From positions 1 through 64,000 of the forward strand of contig JAZQJG010000098.1 in assembly GCA_045541535.1 (NCBI GenBank): a DNA stretch of 64,000 nt. Reading direction: 5' to 3'. Below are positions 31,750-40,169 of the stretch, piece by piece. This stretch comes from Firm-08 sp045541535 (lineage in GTDB: Bacteria; Bacillota; Clostridia; Oscillospirales; QAKW01). The notes beneath the pieces are model-generated. The model was not told the DNA's origin. It did not search any database and saw only the letters and a list, made by a program, of their open reading frames with translations. The stretch's first letter is position 1, and every line of letters begins with the position of its first letter. Made by a program: the position numbers and the translations under genes.

Positions 31750-33739
31750 TTTGTTCCTCCTGTTTCAACATATCCAAAAAAGTCTTTTCATCCAAAATGG
31801 TTAGACCCAGTTCTCTGGCCTTCCGCTCTTTACTTCCGGCGTTTTCTCCGACGACCACGTAATCCGTTTTCTTACTTACGGAAGAAGCAACCTTACCGCC
31901 GGCAAGTTGAATCAACTCCCCTGCCCTACTGCGGCTCATTGTTTCAAGAGTGCCGGTCAACACGAAGGTTTTTCCGGCGTAGACCGTACCACGCTGAACG
32001 ATATTTTGTTTCATATTCACGCCGTAATCCTTTAACCGGCGGATCTTTTCCTGATTTTCCTCACGGTCAAAGAATTGCTGTAGGGAGTTGACCATAATCT
32101 CACCAAAGTCCTCCAAAGCAAGCAACTCATCGTGAGACGCATTCATTAAAAGGTCAATATCCGGGAAGGCTTCTGCCAACGTTTTGGCCGCCACCTTGCC
32201 GATGTTCCGAATGCCGAGGGCGTGTATCAAACGGTCAAGGGAGGCTGTTTTTGACTTCTCAATCGCCGCAGCAAGATTCTCTGCCGATTTCTCGCCCATA
32301 CGCTCCAAAGGCGTCAGATCTTCAATTTTCAGTCCGTAGAGATCCGTTACGTCACGAATCAGTTCTGCATCCAACAATTGCTGAATGACCGCGGGACCCA
32401 AGCCGTCAATATCCATCGCATCCTTTGAAACAAAGTGAAGAATGCTACGGAACAACTGCGCGGGGCAATCAAGATTTTCGCATCGAATCACGATCCCGTG
32501 CTCATCCTCCACAACCTTACTGCCACAGGCGGGGCAAAACTCGGGCATTTGATAAATTCGTTCATTACCGTTACGAGCCTTGTGATTGACTCTCACGATT
32601 TCCGGAATGATGTCTCCCGCCTTTTGTACGATGACGCGATCACCGATACGAATATCAAGATCACGGATAAAATTGCGATTATTAAGGGTGGCTCTGGATA
32701 CGGTACTGCCGGCCAGTCGCACCGGTTCCAATACAGCATTGGGGGTCAGTACACCGGTCCGCCCCACTTGAATTACAATATCTTTCAGTGTCGTTTCTTT
32801 TTGTTCGGGCGGATATTTGTAGGCAATGGCCCATTTAGGAAATTTGCTGGTTTGTCCCAACAGATCCCGATGGCCAAAATCATTTACTTTAATAACGGCA
32901 CCGTCAATATCAAAGGGCAAGCTATCCCGAATTTCCGCAAAACGCTCTACCTCGGCAAACGCCTCACTTATGGAATCATATACCGAATAAAAGGGACTTA
33001 CGGGAAAACCGAGATCTTTAAGAAAATCAAGGCTGTCTTCGTGGCTTGAAAAGGACACGTCTCCCTTTTGTACGTTGAAAACGAAAATGGAGAGCTGTCT
33101 GGAAGCGGTGATTTCACTATTGAGCTGACGCAAAGAGCCTGCCGCCGCATTACGGGGATTGGCAAACAAGGGCTGTTCTTCCAATTGACGTTGCTTGTTC
33201 AGTGACTCAAAGGCAGCCTTTGACATATAAACCTCGCCTCGTACCGTGATGTTCAAGGGACGAGACAATACTTTGGGAATTTCGGTAATGGTCATCAGAT
33301 TTTGGGTAACGTCTTCGCCCACCATACCGTCACCTCTGGTAGCGCCGCGAACAAAAATGCCTTCCTTGTATTCAAGCGCCACGGAAAGTCCGTCAATCTT
33401 AAGCTCAACGGCGTAGGCAGGATTTTCCACCTCTTTCAGCACCCGCTGTTCAAATTCAAGGAGTTCGGCAAAGGAAAATGCATCCAAAAGACTTTGAAGC
33501 GGAACCTCGTGAGTCACGGCCTCAAAAGTGTTAGTCGCCTTACCGCCGACGCGTACGGTGGGAGAATCAGCACTGACAAGCTGAGGATATTGTCCCTCAA
33601 GTGAGCGCAATTTGCGCATCAGCATATCGTACTCATAATCGGAAATTTCAGGGCTGTCCTCATTATAATACTTTTCGGAATGGTAGTTGATGGTCGCCCG
33701 TAAATCTTCTATTAACTTTTGCGCAGAAGAAAGATCCAT
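31739..33739 (-). CDS. ligA: NAD-dependent DNA ligase
   Basis: A 666-aa LigA of normal length. The adenylation lysine lies in AVELKIDGLSVALEY near residue 117. An OB fold follows, then a Cys4 zinc finger (CPACGSKVV...CENLDCPAQLF), a helix-hairpin-helix region and a C-terminal BRCT domain (GKTFVLTGTLETMSR). It seals nicks during replication and repair. The ATG adjoins the hemZ stop (TAAATG). Confidence 0.97.
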   Translation of the reverse strand: MDLSSAQKLIEDLRATINYHSEKYYNEDSPEISDYEYDMLMRKLRSLEGQYPQLVSADSPTVRVGGKATNTFEAVTHEVPLQSLLDAFSFAELLEFEQRVLKEVENPAYAVELKIDGLSVALEYKEGIFVRGATRGDGMVGEDVTQNLMTITEIPKVLSRPLNITVRGEVYMSKAAFESLNKQRQLEEQPLFANPRNAAAGSLRQLNSEITASRQLSIFVFNVQKGDVSFSSHEDSLDFLKDLGFPVSPFYSVYDSISEAFAEVERFAEIRDSLPFDIDGAVIKVNDFGHRDLLGQTSKFPKWAIAYKYPPEQKETTLKDIVIQVGRTGVLTPNAVLEPVRLAGSTVSRATLNNRNFIRDLDIRIGDRVIVQKAGDIIPEIVRVNHKARNGNERIYQMPEFCPACGSKVVEDEHGIVIRCENLDCPAQLFRSILHFVSKDAMDIDGLGPAVIQQLLDAELIRDVTDLYGLKIEDLTPLERMGEKSAENLAAAIEKSKTASLDRLIHALGIRNIGKVAAKTLAEAFPDIDLLMNASHDELLALEDFGEIMVNSLQQFFDREENQEKIRRLKDYGVNMKQNIVQRGTVYAGKTFVLTGTLETMSRSRAGELIQLAGGKVASSVSKKTDYVVVGENAGSKERKARELGLTILDEKTFLDMLKQEEQNEQ

Positions 33740-35200
33740 TTACTCATTTCCTTTCAGATTTTCGTAAATCAAGTGTAGCTGTTCTTCCAGCTTTTCGGGG
33801 AATTTTAAATATTCTTGTGGGTATTTTGTATTAACAAAACGGTCAATCCGACCGATTTTGTTGTGAATAATTTTGGTGGAGGCGCCGGCGCCACAGCCGA
33901 ATACGCTGTGAACGTCTTCCATCATATACACGTTATATTTTCCGATATATCCGGCTTTGGCATAGCCGATGTTTTCTCCGTTGGAAAGAGTGCTTTTTTG
34001 CCGGTAGATATAGTAGGGATAAAACTCGTTTTTATGCAAAATCTCATAGCCGCCGGCAAGCATTTCCGCCACCCGGTCTGCTTTCGGATCATACAAGCGA
34101 TCCGGCGTGCTCCAGGTACTCGCTTTTTTGATGGACAAGGAATGTACCGTAACATTCTCCACACCAAGATCTATTACCTTGTGTAAAGAATCCAGATGAC
34201 TTTTCACCGTTTCCTCCGGCAAGCCTGCAATAAAGTCCACATTAATGCAATCAAAGCCAAAACTGCGTGCAAGCTTGCAGGCAGCTATAAATTCCGCGGC
34301 TGTATGCCGACGCCCTACCCCCGCCAGTACTTGATCATTTAGGGTTTGACAATTGATGCATAATCGATCAATGGGATATTTTCTTAACACCGCCAGACGG
34401 TCAGGGGTCACGGTTTCGGGGCGGCCGATCTCAAAGCAACATTCTCGCAGCGGATGCCGCAGTTTTGAAAACAGCAGTGAAAGCAAGGCCTCCATTTGCT
34501 CCGCAGACAAAATACCCGGTGTGCCACCACCCACGTAAACTGTGGAAATCTTTTTACCAAAACGGTAGATCAGATCAATCTTTTGCTCCACTTCCCACAA
34601 AAGCCGTTGTAAATACGGCTCAACCAAATTTCTAACCTTCTCTACCGAGGCGCTGACAAAGGAACAATAGGAGCATTTTGACGGGCAGAACGGAATGGAA
34701 ATGTACAGTGAAACATCGTTTTCCACCCCATTGTAGTAAATACTTTTACGAAAAGAAAAGATCGTGTCAAGAATTTGACTCTTTTGTTCGGAAACGTAAA
34801 AATTTTTTTGTAAAATCTCGCCGGCCTTATCTCCGTATTGCGCCGAAATTTTTTCGTATACGCTCATAGGACGAATGCCTGTTAAAATCCCCCAGGGTGG
34901 ACAGATACCCGTTGCCTTGCAACAAGCAAAATAAACCGTCTGCTTTACAAAACGAAGTTCATTTTCAGGCGATTTGCCCACAAAAGTCCTTTGACAAGAA
35001 AATCTCTTCCCGCCGAAACGAACGCAAGCATATGCAATTTTTCGGTCATCACCGATGGCAGAAAGTTTTGAATAGACGGAAACGTCATGCCTTGCGGCAC
35101 TGTTATCCAGAATTCTGCTACCCGGCCAGAATAAAAGCGTTACGTTAATAACGTCAAACGCCTTTTTATGACCGGCGGTGTTTACGTAAACGTTGGCCAT
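33740..35200 (-). CDS. hemZ: coproporphyrinogen dehydrogenase HemZ (radical SAM)
   Basis: A 486-aa radical SAM protein with the 4Fe-4S motif in IPFCPSKCSYCSF and the YVGGGTPGIL segment of HemN-like enzymes. The N-terminal about 160 residues before the radical SAM core mark the HemZ subgroup of Firmicutes. It is thought to oxidise coproporphyrinogen III without oxygen. No other haem genes are nearby, so the substrate is inferred from the family. AGGAGAACC precedes the ATG. Confidence 0.88.
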   Translation of the reverse strand: MANVYVNTAGHKKAFDVINVTLLFWPGSRILDNSAARHDVSVYSKLSAIGDDRKIAYACVRFGGKRFSCQRTFVGKSPENELRFVKQTVYFACCKATGICPPWGILTGIRPMSVYEKISAQYGDKAGEILQKNFYVSEQKSQILDTIFSFRKSIYYNGVENDVSLYISIPFCPSKCSYCSFVSASVEKVRNLVEPYLQRLLWEVEQKIDLIYRFGKKISTVYVGGGTPGILSAEQMEALLSLLFSKLRHPLRECCFEIGRPETVTPDRLAVLRKYPIDRLCINCQTLNDQVLAGVGRRHTAAEFIAACKLARSFGFDCINVDFIAGLPEETVKSHLDSLHKVIDLGVENVTVHSLSIKKASTWSTPDRLYDPKADRVAEMLAGGYEILHKNEFYPYYIYRQKSTLSNGENIGYAKAGYIGKYNVYMMEDVHSVFGCGAGASTKIIHNKIGRIDRFVNTKYPQEYLKFPEKLEEQLHLIYENLKGNE

Positions 35201-35212
35201 AGGTTCTCCTGA

Positions 35213-35800
35213 TCAAAAAGATTTTCTTTCCTTAAAAATCGTTGTAGACGGTCCGTGTCCGGGATACACCGTCAAATTATCGTTAATCTCCAGTAACTGT
35301 CTCACCGAATTCATTTCCGTCAAAGCGTCGCCGCCGGGAAACGAAGTGTTACCGATACCCTGACAAAAGAGCGTGTCACCCGAAAACAGCGCGTCCTCTA
35401 CACGATAACATACCGATCCCGGCGAGTGGCCGGGAGTATGAATGATTTCGATCCCGTATTGACTAAGATCAATTTCTTCATTAGCACAGAGAAGATCAAA
35501 GGTAACTGCTTGTCCGAGTATTGCAGTTGATAAATTGAAGGAAGGATCGCAGAGATAATGTTGATCCGCAGAATGAATAACGATCTGCGTATCACTGTTT
35601 TCAAACAGTGAAAGGGATGAAATATGATCAATGTGACCGTGGGTCAACAACAGAAAGTCAGGCCAGATGCCAAAAGAAGCAAGATGCCGCTTCGTATCCT
35701 GTACCGATCCGCCGCAATCCACCATAAAGCATTTATTATTTTTTTCAAAAAGATACACGTTGGTGTCAAAAAAATCTGTAACAAAATGCTGTATTTTCAT
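35213..35800 (-). CDS. MBL-fold metallohydrolase, glyoxalase II-like
   Basis: A 195-aa metallo-beta-lactamase-fold hydrolase. Metal motifs are LLTHGHIDHISS, HTPGHSPGS, FSGDTLF and VYPGHG. The size matches bacterial proteins annotated as hydroxyacylglutathione hydrolase-like; the true substrate is unknown. It is placed 2 bp after rel, as often in Firmicutes. Confidence 0.88.
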   Translation of the reverse strand: MKIQHFVTDFFDTNVYLFEKNNKCFMVDCGGSVQDTKRHLASFGIWPDFLLLTHGHIDHISSLSLFENSDTQIVIHSADQHYLCDPSFNLSTAILGQAVTFDLLCANEEIDLSQYGIEIIHTPGHSPGSVCYRVEDALFSGDTLFCQGIGNTSFPGGDALTEMNSVRQLLEINDNLTVYPGHGPSTTIFKERKSF

Positions 35801-35802
35801 AT

Positions 35803-37968
35803 CTACACTCTTGAAATCTCAATCACGTCTTTCAGTTTCTCCAGCTTTGCAATAATCTGGTTAAGATGCTGGATATCCCGCACCTCAAAGGACATTGTGA
35901 TCACAGCGTGATCTTTCTCCGTACGATGGGGATTGGCGCTGACAGAATGAATGGAAACCTTCATATCCGCCATAGCAGAAGCAACTGCCGCCATAACACC
36001 AATACTCTCTTTGGTTTCAATACGAATGTTGGCGGTAAAGGCGGCCGGTGTCGTTTCATCCCAATGCGCCTTCAGCCATCGCTCCGGTGCTGCATCCATT
36101 CCCGTTACGGCGTTGGGACAATCCACTTTATGAATAGACACGCCAAAACCTTTGGTAATAAAGCCGCAAATATAGTCGCCCGGCAGAGGTGAACAGCATT
36201 TTGCAAACTTCACAAGACAATTATCAATGCCCTCCACCACAACGCCGCCGGAAGCGGTTTTACGTTTGTGAACGGGAATCACCTTGATTTCTTTGGCCTT
36301 TTGCATTTTCATGGCAATGTCCTTGACTTTGTTTGCCACCTTAAATGCGGTGGTACCGCCGTAACCGATAGCGCTATATAGATCGTCTATGTGATTATAG
36401 TGCATTCTCTCACAGACGAGTTCAAGTATTTTCAACTTGTCTTCCTGCTCCAGTCGGATGCCCAGTTCCCGCAACTCTTTATCCAGTTCGGTCTGACCCG
36501 TGGTAATATTTTCTTCACGACACTCTTTTTTGAAATACTGTCGGATCTTGTTACGGGCCTCACTGGTGGTTGCAATCTTCATCCAGTTGCGAGAAGGGGC
36601 ATGATTGGCAGAAGAAGTGGTAAGGATTTCTACGATCTCGCCGGTACTGAGTTTATAATCAAAGGGCACGATCTTGCCATTTACTTTGGCACCGATCATT
36701 CGATTACCGACAGCCGAATGGATGGAATAGGCAAAGTCAATCAGATTTGCCCCAAGAGGCAGATCCACCACGTCGCCTTTCGGCGTGAATACAAATACCT
36801 CTTCTGCAAACAGATCCACCTTTAGTCCGGAAATGAAGTCCTCGGTGTCCCCTACCTCGTTTGCTTCCAGCAGAGAACGAATCCAATGAAGCTTGGAATC
36901 CACGGACTCCGAACTGCTACGTACGCCGCTCTTGTATTTCCAGTGAGCCGCGATACCGTATTCTGCCGTATTGTGCATATCCCAGGTACGAATCTGTACC
37001 TCAAACGGGATGCCGGTTTTTCCGATTACCGTCGTGTGCAAGGATTGATACATATTGTGCTTCGGTGTGGAAATATAATCCTTAAACCGACCGGGAATGG
37101 GATTGAAAATATCGTGAATCAAACCCAAAACAAAGTAGCAATCCGTCATACTGTCCACAATTACCCGGAAGGCATATACATCGAAGATTTCTTCAAAAGC
37201 CTTGTTTTGCGTGAACAGCTTACGGTAAATACTGAAAATATGCTTTACACGGTATTCCAGATGGAACTTGATGTTAAACTCCGCCAGCTTTTCGGAAATG
37301 CGTTGCAGCGTCTGATCAAAGAAATTGCCGTCGGTATTGGCAAATTGCTCCAGTCGGTCAACGATCATCTTATAGCCGACGGGATCCAGATAGGACAGAC
37401 AGGTATCCTCCAGCTCAGTTTTGATTTTTTGCATACCGAGACGATGCGCAAGGGGCGCATAGATTTCCATAGTTTCCAACGCCACCCGCAATTGCTTGGA
37501 GGAAGGTACTGCATCCAAGGTGCGCACGTTGTGCAAACGGTCAGCCAGCTTAATGATAATGACCCGCAGATCTTTTGCCATAGCAAAAAACATCTTGCGC
37601 AGATATTCAATCTGCTGTTCCTCTTTAGAGGAATAAGGAATCTTGCCGATTTTGGTAACGCCGTCTACCAGTTCCGCTACCGAGCGGCCAAACTCTTCCT
37701 TGACAGTGTCGAAGGTTGCCTCGGTGTCCTCGATGGTATCGTGCAGTAACGCGGCAATGACCGAGTCGGAATCAAGGCCCAACTCGTGGGTAATGATCGC
37801 CACCTGCAAAGGATGACAGATATAGGGCTCGCCCGACGTTCTGCGCTGATCCCCGTGATGGGATTTGGCAAACTCAAAGGCCTTTTCAATTTTTTCAAAA
37901 TCATAAGTCCTGCCGTCCGAATGAAGACAGTCACAGAGCTTTTGATACAGTTGATGGACTATATCCAT
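35803..37968 (-). CDS. rel: bifunctional (p)ppGpp synthetase/hydrolase
   Basis: A 721-aa long RSH protein. It has an HD hydrolase domain (HPLQVAIITHELG, ALLHDTIEDTEATF), a synthetase domain (VYAFRVIV, PGRFKDYISTPKHNMYQSLHTTV), TGS (FVFTPKGDVVDLPLGA) and a C-terminal ACT domain. Both active sites look intact, so it should make and degrade the stringent alarmone. ATG 37968 follows GGGAGGAAAC; a TTG at 37983 falls upstream of that site. The recJ stop overlaps its leader. Confidence 0.95.
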   Translation of the reverse strand: MDIVHQLYQKLCDCLHSDGRTYDFEKIEKAFEFAKSHHGDQRRTSGEPYICHPLQVAIITHELGLDSDSVIAALLHDTIEDTEATFDTVKEEFGRSVAELVDGVTKIGKIPYSSKEEQQIEYLRKMFFAMAKDLRVIIIKLADRLHNVRTLDAVPSSKQLRVALETMEIYAPLAHRLGMQKIKTELEDTCLSYLDPVGYKMIVDRLEQFANTDGNFFDQTLQRISEKLAEFNIKFHLEYRVKHIFSIYRKLFTQNKAFEEIFDVYAFRVIVDSMTDCYFVLGLIHDIFNPIPGRFKDYISTPKHNMYQSLHTTVIGKTGIPFEVQIRTWDMHNTAEYGIAAHWKYKSGVRSSSESVDSKLHWIRSLLEANEVGDTEDFISGLKVDLFAEEVFVFTPKGDVVDLPLGANLIDFAYSIHSAVGNRMIGAKVNGKIVPFDYKLSTGEIVEILTTSSANHAPSRNWMKIATTSEARNKIRQYFKKECREENITTGQTELDKELRELGIRLEQEDKLKILELVCERMHYNHIDDLYSAIGYGGTTAFKVANKVKDIAMKMQKAKEIKVIPVHKRKTASGGVVVEGIDNCLVKFAKCCSPLPGDYICGFITKGFGVSIHKVDCPNAVTGMDAAPERWLKAHWDETTPAAFTANIRIETKESIGVMAAVASAMADMKVSIHSVSANPHRTEKDHAVITMSFEVRDIQHLNQIIAKLEKLKDVIEISRV

Positions 37969-37979
37969 TGTTTCCTCCC

Positions 37980-40025
37980 TCAACCCTGCATTTTGCGATA
38001 CAGGGCTGAATGTTCCAACGAAACCTTATGAGAATCATCAATTGATAAAATCATCAGTTGATGATCCACTAAAAGATATTGTACAACGCCGATCTGCTCC
38101 AAAATTTCCAAAGAAGGTAAAATGCTGCGAAGATCATAATAGCCCAGGCCACTCTTTTTCATCAATACCGGAAGATCGGTCAGATCCAGCAGCGATAAAC
38201 TATTCTGAACGCATTTTTGTGCAAAACGGTAGACGTTTGCGATGATTTTGCGATTGGGATAAAGGCGGGGCGGAATCTCACCACCGAGAGCGCACTCCAG
38301 GTCGCTGATCATCTGATTATATTTCTTCTCATAGGGGCGAATACCCTTAACGATCATTTGCAGATCACATTTACCGCGAAACTCATTAATAGAAGCTTGA
38401 AATATTACGTCGACACAGCTTTGCGCTTCCAGAGCAAACGCATCCGGACGCATTCCGAAAAATACGGCATTGATCCGCTTTGAGCCGATCTGGAAAACAA
38501 GTCGCATATGTTTTTGATTTCCGATGGGCTTCAGCTCCCGAATAATGGCATTACGTACGCAAAACAGGGGCACCTCGTTTTGGGTGCCAAAGGGTTCCAG
38601 AAGAGAAATCTTTTGAAAGCTCTCCAGTTCAAAATCTGTTTCAAAGAGCTGGGCATCAATCTTGATGCTGTTGACATAGGGTGAGTTTTTCGTTTCAGCC
38701 TTTGCATAGGCGCAAAAACGGTCTCTGAATTTGGGAAGCTCGGACGAAGGCAACGTGATGCCCGCCGCCATCGCATGACCGCCAAAGCGAAAATCGACGT
38801 CCTCCAGTGCCCCCAGTGCGTTATATAAATTCAGGGGTTCCATACTGCGGCCGGAGCCCTTTGCTTTGCCCTCGGATACGGCAAACAAGATGGTGGGCAG
38901 ACCGTACTTTTCTTTAATGCGGGAGGCGACGATGCCGATAACACCGTGATGCCATCCTTCCTTCCATAAAATCAGAGCGCTTTGATCACGGTATAACTTT
39001 TTCTCTCGGATAATGGTATCCGCTTCCTCAAAAATTTTAGCCTCAATTAACTGGCGTTTGTTATTGAGCTCACACAAATAGTCAGCCGTTTGGGTCCAAA
39101 CCGAAGGCTTTTGTGAAATCAGCAGTTCCACAGCTTTCAATGAATCACCGATCCGGCCGGCGGCATTGATGCGGGGTGCGATCAGAAAACTGACGTCAAA
39201 CACGGAGAGCTGATCCAAGTTACGAATGCCGGCTGCTAGCATCAAAGCGTGAAGTCCACTGCGATTTTTAGAAAGTACTTGCAGGCCTCGACGGATAATA
39301 TAACGATTTTCTCCAACTACAGGCATAACGTCGGAAATGGTGCCCAAGGCTACAAGATCTGAATACTGATCCAGCAGTTCCTCCTGAGTGCCCGGTGCGT
39401 GTAGTGCAGCAATCAACTTAAAAACAACGCCGACACCTGCCAAAGCGCGAAACGGATAATCGCAATCCGGTCTTTTTGGATTACATACGGCTACGGCAGC
39501 AGGGATCTCTCCGGCGCATTCGTGATGATCGGTGATGACAAAATCAATGCCGATCTTCTTTGCATATTCCACTTCCTCTACGGCGGTTACGCCGGTATCC
39601 ACTGAAATAATCAAGCTACTACCGTTTTTTGCAATGCGATCAATGGCGTTACAGTTTACGCCGTAACCTTCTTCAATCCGGTCGGGAATGTAAAAATAAA
39701 CCTGTAAACCGCGGCGAGTCAGATAGGTATACAGCAGCGCAACCGATGTAATACCGTCCACGTCATAGTCTCCGTAGATCGTAACAGTCTCACCCGCAGT
39801 AATAGCGGTGTTGATTCTTGCTACCGCAAGATCCATATCACGAATGACAAAAGGATCGTTCAACACGGCAGCAGTTGTATGAAGGCAATTATCAATTTCT
39901 TCAAAGCTATCAAAGCCGCGATTAATCAAAATATCAGCAAGGAATAAAGGGATATTATATCGTCCGGCAATGACCGCGGCACGTTCATTTTGCTGTTTGG
40001 GCATAATCCAATTTTTAATTGCCAT
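37980..40025 (-). CDS. recJ: single-strand-specific exonuclease RecJ
   Basis: A 681-aa DHH-family exonuclease. Catalytic motifs are YGDYDVDGITSVALL, SVDTGVTAV and VITDHHEC, and the DHHA1 part carries GSGRSMEPLNLYNAL and FGGHAMAAGITLP. An OB-fold and a C-terminal extension follow. It degrades single strands 5' to 3' in recombination and mismatch repair. AGAAGGGGA precedes the ATG. It is the first gene behind the promoter at 40064-40092. Confidence 0.94.
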   Translation of the reverse strand: MAIKNWIMPKQQNERAAVIAGRYNIPLFLADILINRGFDSFEEIDNCLHTTAAVLNDPFVIRDMDLAVARINTAITAGETVTIYGDYDVDGITSVALLYTYLTRRGLQVYFYIPDRIEEGYGVNCNAIDRIAKNGSSLIISVDTGVTAVEEVEYAKKIGIDFVITDHHECAGEIPAAVAVCNPKRPDCDYPFRALAGVGVVFKLIAALHAPGTQEELLDQYSDLVALGTISDVMPVVGENRYIIRRGLQVLSKNRSGLHALMLAAGIRNLDQLSVFDVSFLIAPRINAAGRIGDSLKAVELLISQKPSVWTQTADYLCELNNKRQLIEAKIFEEADTIIREKKLYRDQSALILWKEGWHHGVIGIVASRIKEKYGLPTILFAVSEGKAKGSGRSMEPLNLYNALGALEDVDFRFGGHAMAAGITLPSSELPKFRDRFCAYAKAETKNSPYVNSIKIDAQLFETDFELESFQKISLLEPFGTQNEVPLFCVRNAIIRELKPIGNQKHMRLVFQIGSKRINAVFFGMRPDAFALEAQSCVDVIFQASINEFRGKCDLQMIVKGIRPYEKKYNQMISDLECALGGEIPPRLYPNRKIIANVYRFAQKCVQNSLSLLDLTDLPVLMKKSGLGYYDLRSILPSLEILEQIGVVQYLLVDHQLMILSIDDSHKVSLEHSALYRKMQG

Positions 40026-40063
40026 ATCCCCTTCTCCTTTCTAAAAAATAAAATTATTATATA

Positions 40064-40092
40064 ATTATAGCATTATTATATTATAATATCAA
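40064..40092 (-). promoter_or_regulatory. promoter of the recJ operon
   Basis: Minus strand TTGATA (40087-40092), 17-bp spacer, TATAAT (40064-40069). I saw no equally good promoter for the next eight genes, so it may drive recJ to radA. Confidence 0.65.
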
Positions 40093-40132
40093 GATTTTTA
40101 AAATATTATGTTCAATTAATTTTTCAAAAAAA

Positions 40133-40158
40133 TAAGGCGACGCAAAAGCGTCGCCTTA
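40133..40158 (-). terminator. terminator of the ispH-S1 operon
   Basis: An 11-bp stem TAAGGCGACGC/GCGTCGCCTTA with a 4-nt loop. Read on the minus strand it is followed by a T-run (ATTTTTTT), 12 bp past the ispH-S1 stop. Confidence 0.9.
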
Positions 40159-40169
40159 AATATAAAAGA

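Noticed and set aside
30892..32091. Long plus-strand reading frame of 399 codons
   Set aside because: It lies antisense to gatB and ligA, which have clear family motifs; it has no ribosome site and no recognisable domain.
36886..37749. Plus-strand reading frame of 287 codons
   Set aside because: It is the antisense shadow of rel, whose catalytic motifs are intact.
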